Shown one piece after another: positions 16,490-28,672 of a DNA stretch of 64,000 nucleotides. The notes under the pieces are model-generated. The model made no database searches. It saw only the letters and a program-made list of their open reading frames with translations, and was not told the DNA's origin. A program made the position numbers and the translations under genes. This DNA is from Arthrobacter sp. SLBN-83 (GTDB lineage: Bacteria; Actinomycetota; Actinomycetes; Actinomycetales; Micrococcaceae), in the NCBI RefSeq assembly GCF_006715285.1, contig NZ_VFMX01000001.1, positions 2,976,001 through 3,040,000 on the forward strand, given 5' to 3'. How positions within the stretch are numbered: the stretch's first letter is position 1; the number at the start of each line of letters is the position of its first letter.

Positions 16490-17305
16490 GTGAAATCCGT
16501 CGTAAGCCTCAAAGGGGCGTGCCTCGCATTCGGCCAGCGCACACTTTGGGAGGACCTGGACCTGGACATCAAGCCCGGGGAGTTTTTCGCCGTGCTGGGT
16601 CCCAACGGCAGCGGCAAGACAAGTTTCCTTAAGGTCCTGCTGGGCCTGCAAAAGCTGCAGTCCGGACAGGCAACACTGGACGGCCATCCGGTGGAATGCG
16701 GCAGCAGCCTGATCGGCTACATTCCCCAGCAGAAGTCGTTTGCCCCGGATACCCCTATGCGCGCCCGTGACCTGGTGGCACTCGGGGTGGACGGCCACAA
16801 GTTTGGGATCCGGCTTTCAGCCCGCAAAACCAACCGCAGGGTGGACGAATTGCTGGAACTGGTGGGAGCCTCCGACTACGCCAAAGTCCCCGTTGGCCAG
16901 CTCTCCGGCGGAGAGCAGCAGCGGCTCAGGGTGGCCCAGGCGCTGGCGACAGATCCAAAGGTGCTGCTCTGCGACGAGCCGTTGCTGTCCCTTGACCTTC
17001 ACCACCAGCAGGCGGTCAGTGCCCTGATCCACCAACAAAGCAGGGAACACGACAGTGCCGTCGTCTTCGTGACCCATGAAATCAATCCGATCATCGATTA
17101 CGTGGACCGGGTGCTCTATTTGGCGGGGGGACGTTTCCGGGTGGGGGCGCCGGAAGAGGTCATGACCACGGAAGTACTTTCAGACCTTTACGGCAGCCAC
17201 GTGGAGGTGATCCATGCCAACGGCAGGATCGTCGTGGTCGGCCTGCCGGACGCCACCACCCATCACCACCACGACGCGGACACGCTGGCAGGGGAGGTGG
17301 CCTGA
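16490..17305 (+). CDS. znuC: Zinc ABC transporter ATP-binding protein
   Basis: A 271-residue ABC ATPase. The Walker A motif is GPNGSGKTSFLKVL (about residue 38). The signature motif is LSGGEQQRLRVAQAL, and Walker B is VLLCDEPLLSLD. The switch His lies in VVFVTHEINPI. The C-terminal tail is His-rich (THHHHDADTLAGE), as in some zinc-transport ATPases. The GTG start abuts the znuA stop codon, and the stop shares one base with the znuB ATG (TGATG), so the three genes are co-translated. Confidence 0.94.
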   Translation: MKSVVSLKGACLAFGQRTLWEDLDLDIKPGEFFAVLGPNGSGKTSFLKVLLGLQKLQSGQATLDGHPVECGSSLIGYIPQQKSFAPDTPMRARDLVALGVDGHKFGIRLSARKTNRRVDELLELVGASDYAKVPVGQLSGGEQQRLRVAQALATDPKVLLCDEPLLSLDLHHQQAVSALIHQQSREHDSAVVFVTHEINPIIDYVDRVLYLAGGRFRVGAPEEVMTTEVLSDLYGSHVEVIHANGRIVVVGLPDATTHHHHDADTLAGEVA

Positions 17306-18189
17306 TGGACGCCGACAGCATTTTGGGTGCCATCTTCAACTTCGACAATTACGGCGAACTGTTGGTCCTCGTCCAGAACTCGATCTGGGCAGGGGCTATC
17401 CTGGGCCTGCTCGGCGGCCTGGTGGGGACGTTCGTCATGAAGCGTGACCTTGCCTTCGCGGTCCACGGCATTTCCGAACTTTCCTTCGCGGGGGCCGCCT
17501 TCGCCCTGCTGGTTGGGGCGGACGTAGTGTTTGGATCGCTCATCGGATCGGTGGCGGCTGCCCTGCTGCTGGGCCTCATGGGGGTGCGGGCCAGGGATAA
17601 GAACTCGATCATCGGAGTCATCATGCCGTTCGGCCTGGGACTTGGAATCCTCTTCTTATCCCTGTACCAAGGCCGCGCCGCAAACAAATTCGGCCTGCTG
17701 ACCGGCCAGATCGTCTCCGTGGACACCGTCCAGTTGCAGGCGCTGGCGGGGACCGCCGTCGTGGTTGTGCTTGTGCTTGTGGCCGTCTGGCGTCCGCTGA
17801 ACTTCGCCAGCGTGGACCCCGAGCTCGCCGAGGCCAGGGGAGTCCCCGTCCGCACGCTGGGGATCGTGTTCATGATTGTGCTGGGTGTGAGTGTGGCCCT
17901 GTCCATCCAGGTTGTGGGGGCCCTGCTGGTGCTTGCCCTGCTGATTACGCCCGCAGCAGCGGCGCTGCGGGTCACGTCGTCACCGGTTCCGGTGGTGGTC
18001 CTGAGCGTGGTGTTCGCCGTGACAGCGACCGTGGGCGGCATCCTGCTGGCCCTGGGTGGACGGATCCCGATCAGTCCCTACGTCACCACGTTGTCGTTCC
18101 TGATTTATGTGGTGTGCCGCATCATCGGCTCCGTGCGCGACGCCCGCGGCGTCAACGGGCGGGTCCTTACAGTTTCCCGGCAGCCCTAA
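17305..18189 (+). CDS. znuB: Zinc ABC transporter permease
   Basis: A 294-residue permease of the ABC-3 family with about eight hydrophobic segments. It contains the conserved FAVHGISELSFAGAAFALL segment after the first helix and SIQVVGALLVLALLITPAAAA in the middle, a hallmark of ZnuB/MntB permeases. It is the membrane channel of ZnuACB. The last 23 bases overlap the 3' end of zur on the opposite strand, so the two transcripts are convergent and complementary at their ends. Confidence 0.94.
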   Translation: MDADSILGAIFNFDNYGELLVLVQNSIWAGAILGLLGGLVGTFVMKRDLAFAVHGISELSFAGAAFALLVGADVVFGSLIGSVAAALLLGLMGVRARDKNSIIGVIMPFGLGLGILFLSLYQGRAANKFGLLTGQIVSVDTVQLQALAGTAVVVVLVLVAVWRPLNFASVDPELAEARGVPVRTLGIVFMIVLGVSVALSIQVVGALLVLALLITPAAAALRVTSSPVPVVVLSVVFAVTATVGGILLALGGRIPISPYVTTLSFLIYVVCRIIGSVRDARGVNGRVLTVSRQP

Positions 18190-18628
18190 GGGCAGTGCAG
18201 TCGGGGCAGAGGCCGAAAATTTCCACGGTGTGGTCCACCTCGGTAAACCCGTGTTCAGCCGCCATGCGCACCGCCCACGTTTCCACGGCCGGTGCTTCCA
18301 CCTCCACTGCCTTTCCGCAGTTCCTGCACAGCAGGTGATGGTGGTGGCCGGTCACGGCGCAGCGCCGGTATACGGCCTCGCCGTCGCCGTTGCGCAGCAC
18401 ATCCACCAGGCCTTCGTCCGCCAGTGACTGCAGGATCCGGTAGGCAGTGGCAAGTGAAACGGAGACGCCCTGGTTCTGCAGGATCCGGTAAAGCTCCTGC
18501 GTGCTGACAAAGTCATCGAGGCTGTCCAGGGCTGCGCTGACGGCTTTCCGCTGTTTGGTAACGCGCTGTTCCCTGCCGCCTCCTGCCGGGGATGGGGCGG
18601 CGGAATCAGCCTTGACGCCGATCGGCAT
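18167..18628 (-). CDS. zur: Fur-family repressor, probably Zur
   Basis: A 153-residue Fur-family regulator. The winged helix includes KAVSAALDSLDDFVSTQELYRIL and VSLATAYRILQSLADEGLV. The metal region is HHHHLLCRNCGKAVEVEA, with a second CPDC at the C-terminus (GLCPDCTAL); the two CxxC motifs are the structural zinc site. Its location at the end of znuACB and the dyad upstream of znuA make zinc the likely co-repressor. It is convergent with znuB. Confidence 0.9.
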   Translation of the reverse strand: MPIGVKADSAAPSPAGGGREQRVTKQRKAVSAALDSLDDFVSTQELYRILQNQGVSVSLATAYRILQSLADEGLVDVLRNGDGEAVYRRCAVTGHHHHLLCRNCGKAVEVEAPAVETWAVRMAAEHGFTEVDHTVEIFGLCPDCTALRAAGKL

Positions 18629-18731
18629 GGACGAACTCGCTTCCGTGGGGGGCAGACATCAAGATTACCAGCCGGCGTCCGGCAGCCGGATTTGCCGGCG
18701 GCGTGCGTGGACACCATTCCGGGACGGACCC

Positions 18732-18737
18732 TAGGCT
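18732..18737 (+). promoter_or_regulatory. Candidate leaderless -10 element of the MBL hydrolase
   Basis: TAGGCT is followed by exactly six bases and then ATG. There is no Shine-Dalgarno, so initiation on a leaderless mRNA is likely. Confidence 0.5.
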
Positions 18738-18743
18738 GGCGCT

Positions 18744-19400
18744 ATGAAGCTGACCAAATACACCCATGCCTGTGTCCGGCTCGAGAAGGAAGGCGGCGTC
18801 CTGGTCCTTGATCCGGGCACGTTCTCCGAATCCGCCGAGGCACTGGAAGGAGCCCAGGCCGTCCTGGTGACCCACGAACACGCAGACCACCTTGACACCG
18901 AGGCGGTGGTGGAAGCGCTGCAAAAGGACAAGGACCTGGCGCTGTATGCGCCCGAGGGCGTCGCGGGCCAGCTGCGCGGGGAAGCTCCGGACGCAGCGGA
19001 CAGGATCCACGCGGTGGAACCGGGATCGTCGTTCCAGGCTGCCGGCTTCGACATCCGCAGCTTCGGCGGCCAGCATGCCCTGATCCACCCCCAAATTCCC
19101 ATGGTGGCCAACATCGGCTTCCTGGTGGATGGCAACGTTTACCACCCGGGGGACTCGTTCATCATCCCTGACGGCCTGGAGGTCCAAACCCTCCTGGTCC
19201 CGCTGCACGCACCGTGGAGCAAGTCCGCGGAAGTGGTGGACTTCGTGATTGGAGTGCGGGCGCCGCGCGCGTTCCAGATCCACGACGGGCTGCTCAACGA
19301 CAACGGCCTGGGCATCGTCGAAGGGCACGTCAAGCGGATCGGAGCCAAGTACGGCACGGAATACCGGCACCTGGCCCCGCGGGAGTCCGTGGAAGTCTAG
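18744..19400 (+). CDS. MBL-fold metallo-hydrolase
   Basis: A 218-residue metallo-beta-lactamase-fold protein. The metal motif appears as [18 protein letters not shown] (about residue 43), with further ligands in GGQHALIHP and [13 protein letters not shown], and an ending [11 protein letters not shown]. It resembles the UlaG/YtnP-like branch of small hydrolases (family PF12706/PF13483), whose substrates are mostly unknown. It has no signal peptide and no neighbour in the same operon. The last four bases overlap the convergent Cds1 gene. Confidence 0.87.
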   Translation: MKLTKYTHACVRLEKEGGVLVLDPGTFSESAEALEGAQAVLVTHEHADHLDTEAVVEALQKDKDLALYAPEGVAGQLRGEAPDAADRIHAVEPGSSFQAAGFDIRSFGGQHALIHPQIPMVANIGFLVDGNVYHPGDSFIIPDGLEVQTLLVPLHAPWSKSAEVVDFVIGVRAPRAFQIHDGLLNDNGLGIVEGHVKRIGAKYGTEYRHLAPRESVEV

Positions 19401-20509
19401 GCCGGCTCCCCGCTCCATTCCCCGGTGTCCAGGAAGCGCGCAATTGACGCTTCGTAGGGCGCCGGATCCAACCCCTGGGAAGCCAGCCACTCCTGGTTCC
19501 AGTGCGTGCCCGCATACCGGTCGCCGCCGTCGCACATCAAGGAAACCACGCTGCCCTGCCGGCCTTCGGACAGGAGTTGCGCGACTGTTTCCCAGACGCC
19601 CCAAAGGTTGGTGCCCGTTGACGGGCCGGCATGCAGGCCGGCGTAGGAGTCCAGGTGCCGCATTGCGGCAACCGAAGCGGCGTCCGGTACCCGGACCATC
19701 CGGTCGATAACGGTGGGGATGAAGCTCGGCTCCATCCGGGCCCGGCCAATGCCTTCGATCCGCGAGGGCAGGCCGGTGGGCTGTCCATCCGCCCCACCCA
19801 GCCAGCCGGGGTAGAACGCGGAGTTTTCGGGGTCCACCACCAGCAGCTTGGTGGGATAAGAGTGGTAGCGCAGGTACCGGCCGATGGTGGCGCTGGTTCC
19901 GCCCGTGCCCGCGCCCACCACCACCCACTCCGGAACGGGGTGCGGTTCCAGGCTGAGCTGGCCGAAGATCGATTCGGCGATGTTGTTGTTCCCACGCCAG
20001 TCCGTGGCCCGCTCCGCGTAGGTGAACTGGTCCATGTAATGCCCGTTGCAGGTAGCGGCCACGTCTTCTGCCACGGAATACACGTCCGATGCGTTCTCCA
20101 CCAGCAGGCAGGAGCCGCCGAACTGCTCGATCAGGGCGATCTTTTCCTGGCTGGTGGTGCGGGCCATGACTGCGATGAAGGGAAGTCCCAGGAGCTGGGC
20201 AAAATACGCTTCCGAAACCGCCGTGCTGCCGCTGGAAGCCTCGACGATGGTGGTGTCCTGCCGGATCCAGCCATTTACCAGACCGAACAGGAAGAGGGAC
20301 CTTGCCAGCCGGTGCTTGAGGCTGCCGGACCGGTGCGTTGACTCGTCCTTGAGGTACAGCTGGATGCCCCAGTGCTCCGGCAGCGGCACCGCGTAAAGGT
20401 GGGTGTCCGCGGAGCGGTTGTTCTCCGCTTTGATGGTGCGGATGGCGCTGTCGGCCCACTCCCGGTCTTTTCCGTTGCTGCTGTTGCCGGCCTTGCCCTC
20501 GATCGTCAC
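19397..20509 (-). CDS. PLP-dependent cysteine desulfhydrase / cysteine synthase-like protein (Cds1 type)
   Basis: A 370-residue fold-type II PLP enzyme. The PLP lysine lies in [13 protein letters not shown] (about residue 65). The substrate loop is [13 protein letters not shown], and the phosphate-binding glycine loop is [16 protein letters not shown]. These features, including the short SSGSTAV loop, resemble Cds1 of Mycobacterium tuberculosis (Rv3684), which releases hydrogen sulfide from cysteine. A cysteine synthase role cannot be excluded. I chose the GTG at 20507-20509, because TAGGCT lies exactly six bases before it; a TTG one codon upstream is possible. It is divergent from the sulfurtransferase gene. 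Confidence 0.8.
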   Translation of the reverse strand: MTIEGKAGNSSNGKDREWADSAIRTIKAENNRSADTHLYAVPLPEHWGIQLYLKDESTHRSGSLKHRLARSLFLFGLVNGWIRQDTTIVEASSGSTAVSEAYFAQLLGLPFIAVMARTTSQEKIALIEQFGGSCLLVENASDVYSVAEDVAATCNGHYMDQFTYAERATDWRGNNNIAESIFGQLSLEPHPVPEWVVVGAGTGGTSATIGRYLRYHSYPTKLLVVDPENSAFYPGWLGGADGQPTGLPSRIEGIGRARMEPSFIPTVIDRMVRVPDAASVAAMRHLDSYAGLHAGPSTGTNLWGVWETVAQLLSEGRQGSVVSLMCDGGDRYAGTHWNQEWLASQGLDPAPYEASIARFLDTGEWSGEPA

Positions 20510-20515
20510 CAATCA

Positions 20516-20521
20516 AGCCTA
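20516..20521 (-). promoter_or_regulatory. Candidate leaderless -10 element of the Cds1-like gene
   Basis: On the minus strand TAGGCT is followed by six bases and the GTG start. No Shine-Dalgarno is present. Confidence 0.5.
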
Positions 20522-20560
20522 CCCGCGGCCCACAGGCCATCCGTCTAGAGTGGGACCCGT

Positions 20561-20610
20561 TGGCAGTACTCGCCTCAGTGGCAGTACTCGCCTCAGTGGC
20601 AGTACGAGCC
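20561..20610 (+). repeat. 18-bp tandem repeat in the sseA leader
   Basis: TGGCAGTACTCGCCTCAG occurs twice in perfect tandem (20561-20578 and 20579-20596). A third, partial copy follows (TGGCAGTACGAGCC). It lies between a TAGAGT -10-like hexamer and the sseA ribosome-binding site, so it would be transcribed as part of the leader. Confidence 0.85.
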
Positions 20611-20641
20611 GTGGTTCGCAGTACAAGGCGTAAGGAGTCCA

Positions 20642-21556
20642 ATGAAGCCGTTGATCGACGTCGCGGAACTTGAGGCCAGGCTTGCCGGCGGGCACCGTAC
20701 GGTGCTGCTGGACGTGCGCTGGGCGCTGGGCGATCCTCACGGCCATGAACACTACCTGGCGGAACACCTGCCGGGCGCGGTCTTCGTCGACTTGGCCACT
20801 GAGCTTTCCGATCCGGCGGTTCCGGACCGCGGGCGGCATCCGCTGCCGGCGCCGGAACAGTTCCAGGAGGCGGCCCGGCGCTGGGGAATCCGGAACGGCG
20901 ACGTGGTGGTTGGCTACGATGACAGCGGCAACATGGCGGCGGCGAGGCTGTGGTGGATGCTGCGTGACGCCGGACTCTCCAATGTCTGCCTGCTCGACAG
21001 CGGTTTGGCAGCTTGGCGGGCGGCCGGACTCCCGCTCGAGTCGGGCCCGGTCCAGCCCAAGCCCGGTGACGTGGAGCTGGGCAGTGGGCACATGCCCGTG
21101 GCCGACGCCGGTGCTGCCGCCGGCTGGGCGCGCAGCGGCCTGTTGCTCGACGCGAGGGCAGGGGAGAGGTACCGGGGCGAGATTGAGCCCGTGGATCCCC
21201 GCGCCGGCCACATCCCCGGTGCGGTCAGTGCCCCCACGACGGGCAACGTGGATGCCGCCGGGCGGTTCCTGCCGGCAGCGCAGCTGCGGCGGAGGTTTGA
21301 GGACCTCGGGGTCCAGGAGGGAACGCCGGTGGCGGTCTACTGCGGGTCAGGAGTCACGGCAGCCCATGAGGTTGCTGCATTGGAACTTGCCGGGTACCGG
21401 GCAGCGCTGTATCCCGGCTCTTTCTCGGAATGGTCCAACCGCCGGGAACTGCCGGTTGCCGTTGGCCCGGAACCGGGCGGCGGCGGGACGGACGCCGGGG
21501 CGGGCAGGTCGCCGGCTGGAAACTCCGCAGGAGCCGGGGGTAGCGTCGCACTATGA
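20642..21556 (+). CDS. sseA: Sulfurtransferase, mercaptopyruvate/thiosulfate type
   Basis: A 304-residue protein with two rhodanese domains. The N-terminal inactive domain begins VLLDVRWALGDPHGHEHYL. The C-terminal active domain has the catalytic loop VYCGSGVTAAHEVAAL; CGSGVT is the form found in 3-mercaptopyruvate sulfurtransferases. The start ATG follows AAGGAGT. Divergent from the Cds1-like gene, so both may handle sulfide and sulfane sulfur. A Gly-rich C-terminal tail of about 25 residues is unusual but low-complexity. It overlaps the next gene by four bases. Confidence 0.88.
   Translation: MKPLIDVAELEARLAGGHRTVLLDVRWALGDPHGHEHYLAEHLPGAVFVDLATELSDPAVPDRGRHPLPAPEQFQEAARRWGIRNGDVVVGYDDSGNMAAARLWWMLRDAGLSNVCLLDSGLAAWRAAGLPLESGPVQPKPGDVELGSGHMPVADAGAAAGWARSGLLLDARAGERYRGEIEPVDPRAGHIPGAVSAPTTGNVDAAGRFLPAAQLRRRFEDLGVQEGTPVAVYCGSGVTAAHEVAALELAGYRAALYPGSFSEWSNRRELPVAVGPEPGGGGTDAGAGRSPAGNSAGAGGSVAL
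21541..21546 (+). promoter_or_regulatory. Candidate leaderless -10 element of the alcohol dehydrogenase gene
   Basis: TAGCGT, followed by six bases and ATG, lies within the end of sseA. It would allow separate leaderless transcription in addition to read-through. Confidence 0.4.
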
Positions 21557-22710
21557 CACCAGGACGCCCCGTACCACCGCCCTTTGCCAAACCCATTGTT
21601 CCTGCCGCCGAAGCCGGTGCCGCAGCGGAAGCCGGTGCCCTCGCCGCAGCCTACGGTGCAGTATCCGGAGACAGCGGATTGGTCCCCCTGACCGTGGCGC
21701 GGCGCGCGCCCAAACCGGACGACGTTGAGATCGCCATCGATTTCTGCGGACTGTGCCACTCGGATGTGCACGCCACCCGGGGCGAATGGGGCGGCCAGAC
21801 CTACCCGCTGGTGCCAGGCCACGAAATCGTGGGAACAGTCAGCAGGATCGGGTCCGACGTCACCGACTTTGCCGTGGGCGACAGGGTGGGCGTGGGCTGC
21901 CTGGTGGACTCCTGCCGCGAGTGCGACAGCTGCCTGGACGGCCTGGAGCAGTACTGCGAAAAGGGAATGACCGGCACCTACGGTGCAAAGGACCGCAGGA
22001 ACGGCGACACGATCACCCAGGGCGGCTACTCCTCGTCCATCGTGGTGGACCGCCGCTATGTCCTGCGCGTTCCGGACTCACTGGACCCGGCCGCCGTCGC
22101 CCCCCTCCTGTGCGCGGGCGTCACGACGTTTTCCCCGCTGCGGCACTTTGACGTCGAAGAAGGCGACGTGGTGGGCGTGGTGGGCCTCGGCGGACTGGGC
22201 CACATGGCCGTCAAGCTCGCCAAGGCCATGGGCGCGAAGGTGGTGGTCTTCACCACCTCGGAGTCCAAGGTTGCCGCTGCGCTGGAGTTGGGGGCCGACG
22301 AGGTGGTCCTCTCCCGGGACGAAACCGCGATGGCCGCCGCGGACCGCACCATCGACCTCATCATCGACACCGTTGCCGCCCCGCACGACCTGAACCCGTT
22401 CTTCCGCACCCTGCGCGTGGACGGTGCCCTGTTCCAGCTGGGCCTGCCGTCGGAAGCGATGCCGCCGGTCAATCCGGGGTCGCTGATCCGGCGCAGGATC
22501 GCCTATGCGGGCTCGCTGATCGGCGGCATCGCCGAAACCCAGGAAATGCTGGATTTCTGTGCGGAGCACGGCGTGGTGGCCGACATCGAGATGGTGTCCG
22601 CCGGCCAGCTGAATGAGGCCTACGACCGGATGGTCGCTGGAGACGTAAAGTACCGGTTCGTGCTGGATACCAGCACGCTGCAGGCAGCCGCCGAGGAGGC
22701 AAACGCATGA
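21553..22710 (+). CDS. Zinc-dependent NAD(P) alcohol dehydrogenase (cinnamyl-alcohol dehydrogenase type)
   Basis: A 385-residue medium-chain dehydrogenase. Catalytic zinc residues appear in CGLCHSDVH (about residue 60) and GHEIVGTV (about 83). The structural zinc Cys cluster is CLVDSCRECDSCLDGLEQYC (about 115). The dinucleotide fold is VVGLGGLGHMAVKLAKAMG. The pattern is that of YahK/CAD-like reductases of aldehydes using NADP(H), but substrate is unknown. The first 45 residues (Ala-rich) are longer than usual, so the true start may lie downstream. It overlaps the HIT gene by four bases. Confidence 0.87.
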   Translation: MTPGRPVPPPFAKPIVPAAEAGAAAEAGALAAAYGAVSGDSGLVPLTVARRAPKPDDVEIAIDFCGLCHSDVHATRGEWGGQTYPLVPGHEIVGTVSRIGSDVTDFAVGDRVGVGCLVDSCRECDSCLDGLEQYCEKGMTGTYGAKDRRNGDTITQGGYSSSIVVDRRYVLRVPDSLDPAAVAPLLCAGVTTFSPLRHFDVEEGDVVGVVGLGGLGHMAVKLAKAMGAKVVVFTTSESKVAAALELGADEVVLSRDETAMAAADRTIDLIIDTVAAPHDLNPFFRTLRVDGALFQLGLPSEAMPPVNPGSLIRRRIAYAGSLIGGIAETQEMLDFCAEHGVVADIEMVSAGQLNEAYDRMVAGDVKYRFVLDTSTLQAAAEEANA

Positions 22711-23135
22711 GCACGCTGTTCACGAAGATCCTGAAGGGTGAGATCCCGGGCCGGTTCGTTTGGCGGGAGGACGACGTGTCGGCCTTCCTGACCACAGGCC
22801 CGCTCGCCGATGGCCACACGCTGGTGGTTCCCACCGAGGAAGTGGACCGCTGGACGGACGCCTCGCCGGAGACCCTCGCCAAAGTCATGGAGGTGGCACA
22901 GCGCATCGGCGCAGTGCAGGTGGACATTTTCGGGGCGCGGCGTGCGGGCCTGATCGTGGCCGGCTACGAGGTCAACCACCTGCACGTGCACGTTTGGCCG
23001 TCGCGAAGCATGGCCGACTTCGACTTCGGCTCCGCGGACCACAACCCGGATCCTGAAGTGCTGGACGCCAACGCGCAGAAGCTGCGCGACGGCCTCCGCG
23101 CAGCCGGCTACGGGGAGTTTGTTCCGGCGTCATAG
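22707..23135 (+). CDS. HIT family protein
   Basis: A 142-residue histidine-triad protein. The triad motif is HLHVHVWP (about residue 92), preceded by a typical N-terminal FTKILKGEIPGRFVWREDDV and GHTLVVPTEEVDRW. HIT proteins hydrolyse or transfer nucleoside phosphates such as adenosine phosphoramidate or Ap4A. It is translationally coupled to the alcohol dehydrogenase (ATGA). Physiological substrate is unknown. Confidence 0.93.
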   Translation: MSTLFTKILKGEIPGRFVWREDDVSAFLTTGPLADGHTLVVPTEEVDRWTDASPETLAKVMEVAQRIGAVQVDIFGARRAGLIVAGYEVNHLHVHVWPSRSMADFDFGSADHNPDPEVLDANAQKLRDGLRAAGYGEFVPAS

Positions 23136-23141
23136 CCGGCT

Positions 23142-23194
23142 CCGCGCCCGCCGTTGCGGAGGGCGCGGCCGGGGCCTGCGTTTAGCGCCCCGGC
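23142..23194. terminator. Double hairpin between the convergent HIT and fabH-like genes
   Basis: Two adjacent GC stems are seen: CCGCGCCC with GGGCGCGG (23142-23168), and GCCGGGGC with GCCCCGGC (23168-23194). They lie between convergent stop codons; T-tracts are poor, so efficiency is uncertain. Confidence 0.5.
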
Positions 23195-23208
23195 ACGGCG
23201 TTGAAGGC

Positions 23209-24192
23209 TCAGTCCCTGCGCGGCGTCATGGCCACCATGCCCGCGTACGTGAATCCGCCGCCGAATCCAAACAGCAGTGCGGGGACATCTGCCGGGATCT
23301 TCCCGGCGTGCCACCATTTGCTCAACCCCAGCGGCACGCTGGCGGCGGAGGTGTTACCCGACTCCGTCACGTCGGTGATGACGATCCGGTCCGTCAGGCC
23401 CAGAGCGTCCGCGAGCGGTTCGATGATGCGCAGGTTGGCCTGGTGCGCGGCGAGGACCTGGATGTCGTCCAGTGACAAGCCGGCGCGCGCCACGATTTCG
23501 CGGGCGCGTTCCGGGGCCTTGGTGAGGGCCCAGCGCAGCACTTCACGCCCGTTCTGCGAAAACCTGCCCAATGGCGGGGAGATGGTGACAGCGTCAGCCA
23601 TGCCGCCCTCCGAGCCCCAGACCACCGGGCCAATGCGGGCCGTGTTGGACGGGCGCACGACGGCGGCGCCGGCACCGTCGGCGGTCAGCACCGCCGTCGC
23701 ACGGTCCGTCCAGTCCGTCACGGCTGAGAGGGTCTCGGCGCCGACCACAATTGCGTGGGACGCGCTGCCGCTGCGAATGGCCTGGTCCGCCACGCCCAGG
23801 GCGTACTCGAACCCGGAGCAGGCTGTGTTGACGTCCATGATCGCCGGTCCCCGGCCGTCCCTGCCCAGGCAAAGCGCCTGGGCCACCCGGCCCGCAGTGT
23901 TCGGGGACCGCTCGGCCGCCGTCGTGGTGGCCACCACCACGAGGTCAATGTCCTGCGCAGCGACTCCCGAATCGCCCAGCGCCATCCGGGCTGCGGGGAT
24001 TGCGAGGTCCACCACGGTTTCGCCTTCACCGGCGATGTGCCGGGTCACGATGCCGGTGCGCTGGCGGATCCACTCATCGCTGGTGTCCATCATGCCTTCG
24101 AGTTCATGGTTGTCCATGATGCGCGCGGGCTGGGCATGGCCGAGCCCGGCAATCTCTGTCCCTGCCGGACCTTGGGCAAGCGTGAGCTTCAT
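23209..24192 (-). CDS. Beta-ketoacyl-ACP synthase III family protein
   Basis: A 327-residue FabH-type condensing enzyme. The catalytic triad is complete: Cys in NTACSGFEYA (Cys125), His in LAAHQANLRI, and Asn in ESGNTSAASVPL. N-terminal MMDTSDEWIRQRTGI and C-terminal LLFGFGGGFTYAG are typical of FabH. It would condense a primer acyl-CoA with malonyl-ACP to start fatty-acid synthesis. It is not beside acpP or other fab genes here, so it may be an accessory KAS III. It lies 24 bases downstream of hrpA, with a GAGAGGAAC ribosome-binding site. Confidence 0.87.
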   Translation of the reverse strand: MKLTLAQGPAGTEIAGLGHAQPARIMDNHELEGMMDTSDEWIRQRTGIVTRHIAGEGETVVDLAIPAARMALGDSGVAAQDIDLVVVATTTAAERSPNTAGRVAQALCLGRDGRGPAIMDVNTACSGFEYALGVADQAIRSGSASHAIVVGAETLSAVTDWTDRATAVLTADGAGAAVVRPSNTARIGPVVWGSEGGMADAVTISPPLGRFSQNGREVLRWALTKAPERAREIVARAGLSLDDIQVLAAHQANLRIIEPLADALGLTDRIVITDVTESGNTSAASVPLGLSKWWHAGKIPADVPALLFGFGGGFTYAGMVAMTPRRD

Positions 24193-24216
24193 GTGTTCCT
24201 CTCGTAGGGGCCGCTG

Positions 24217-28197
<3,981 letters not shown>

Positions 28198-28262
28198 GGC
28201 TGCAGACAGTCTACTGCCGTCGCCGACGGGCCTTTATGCGACGTCTGCGTGCAGCCCGCCGT

Positions 28263-28613
28263 TCAGCTTGGGCTGCCGGCCTCCGCGTCATCGTCCGGCC
28301 CGGGACGGAACGCCCCGGCTGATTGCTCAGAGGCAGCCCGTGCGGTGTCCACCAGGATGCGCCACGGGCCCGTGAGGGCCTGTTCGGGGAGGGCAGCCCT
28401 CCGCTGCCCCGCCGTAATGGAGTAGATGAAGCGGTCCGGCTGCGGCGCCTCGAATGCCGCGGCCGCTGCCCGCGGGGTGCTGGGAACCGCATCCCACGGG
28501 CAGGCCTCCAGAATGGGCTGCCATTGGCTCAAGTCGCTGTCTGTCCGGGCGTCAACCGTCCACACCCTCGTCATCGCCGCGATCCCGCCGGTGCGCTCCA
28601 CCTTGATCTTCAT
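28263..28613 (-). CDS. Emfourin-like inhibitor of the neighbouring M4 protease
   Basis: A 116-residue acidic, cytosolic-looking protein. It starts MKIKVERTGGIAAMTRVWTV, the N-terminal pattern of emfourin, the inhibitor encoded beside protealysin-like proteases. The second half (PDRFIYSITAGQRRAALPEQ and GPWRILVDTAR) also fits. The start is the ATG at 28611-28613 with AGGGG upstream. It follows the M4 protease gene by 59 bases on the same strand. Inhibitor function is inferred from that pairing and from the N-terminal similarity. Confidence 0.75.
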   Translation of the reverse strand: MKIKVERTGGIAAMTRVWTVDARTDSDLSQWQPILEACPWDAVPSTPRAAAAAFEAPQPDRFIYSITAGQRRAALPEQALTGPWRILVDTARAASEQSAGAFRPGPDDDAEAGSPS

Positions 28614-28672
28614 GGCCTGGCCCCTGGGCTTCCAATTGGCCCCGCTGCCACGCGCGGGCAACAGGGCAGTGG

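Noticed and set aside
20561..20610. The 18-bp repeats as a CRISPR array or transposon end
   Set aside because: Perfect tandem copies without spacers and no transposase or terminal inverted repeats.
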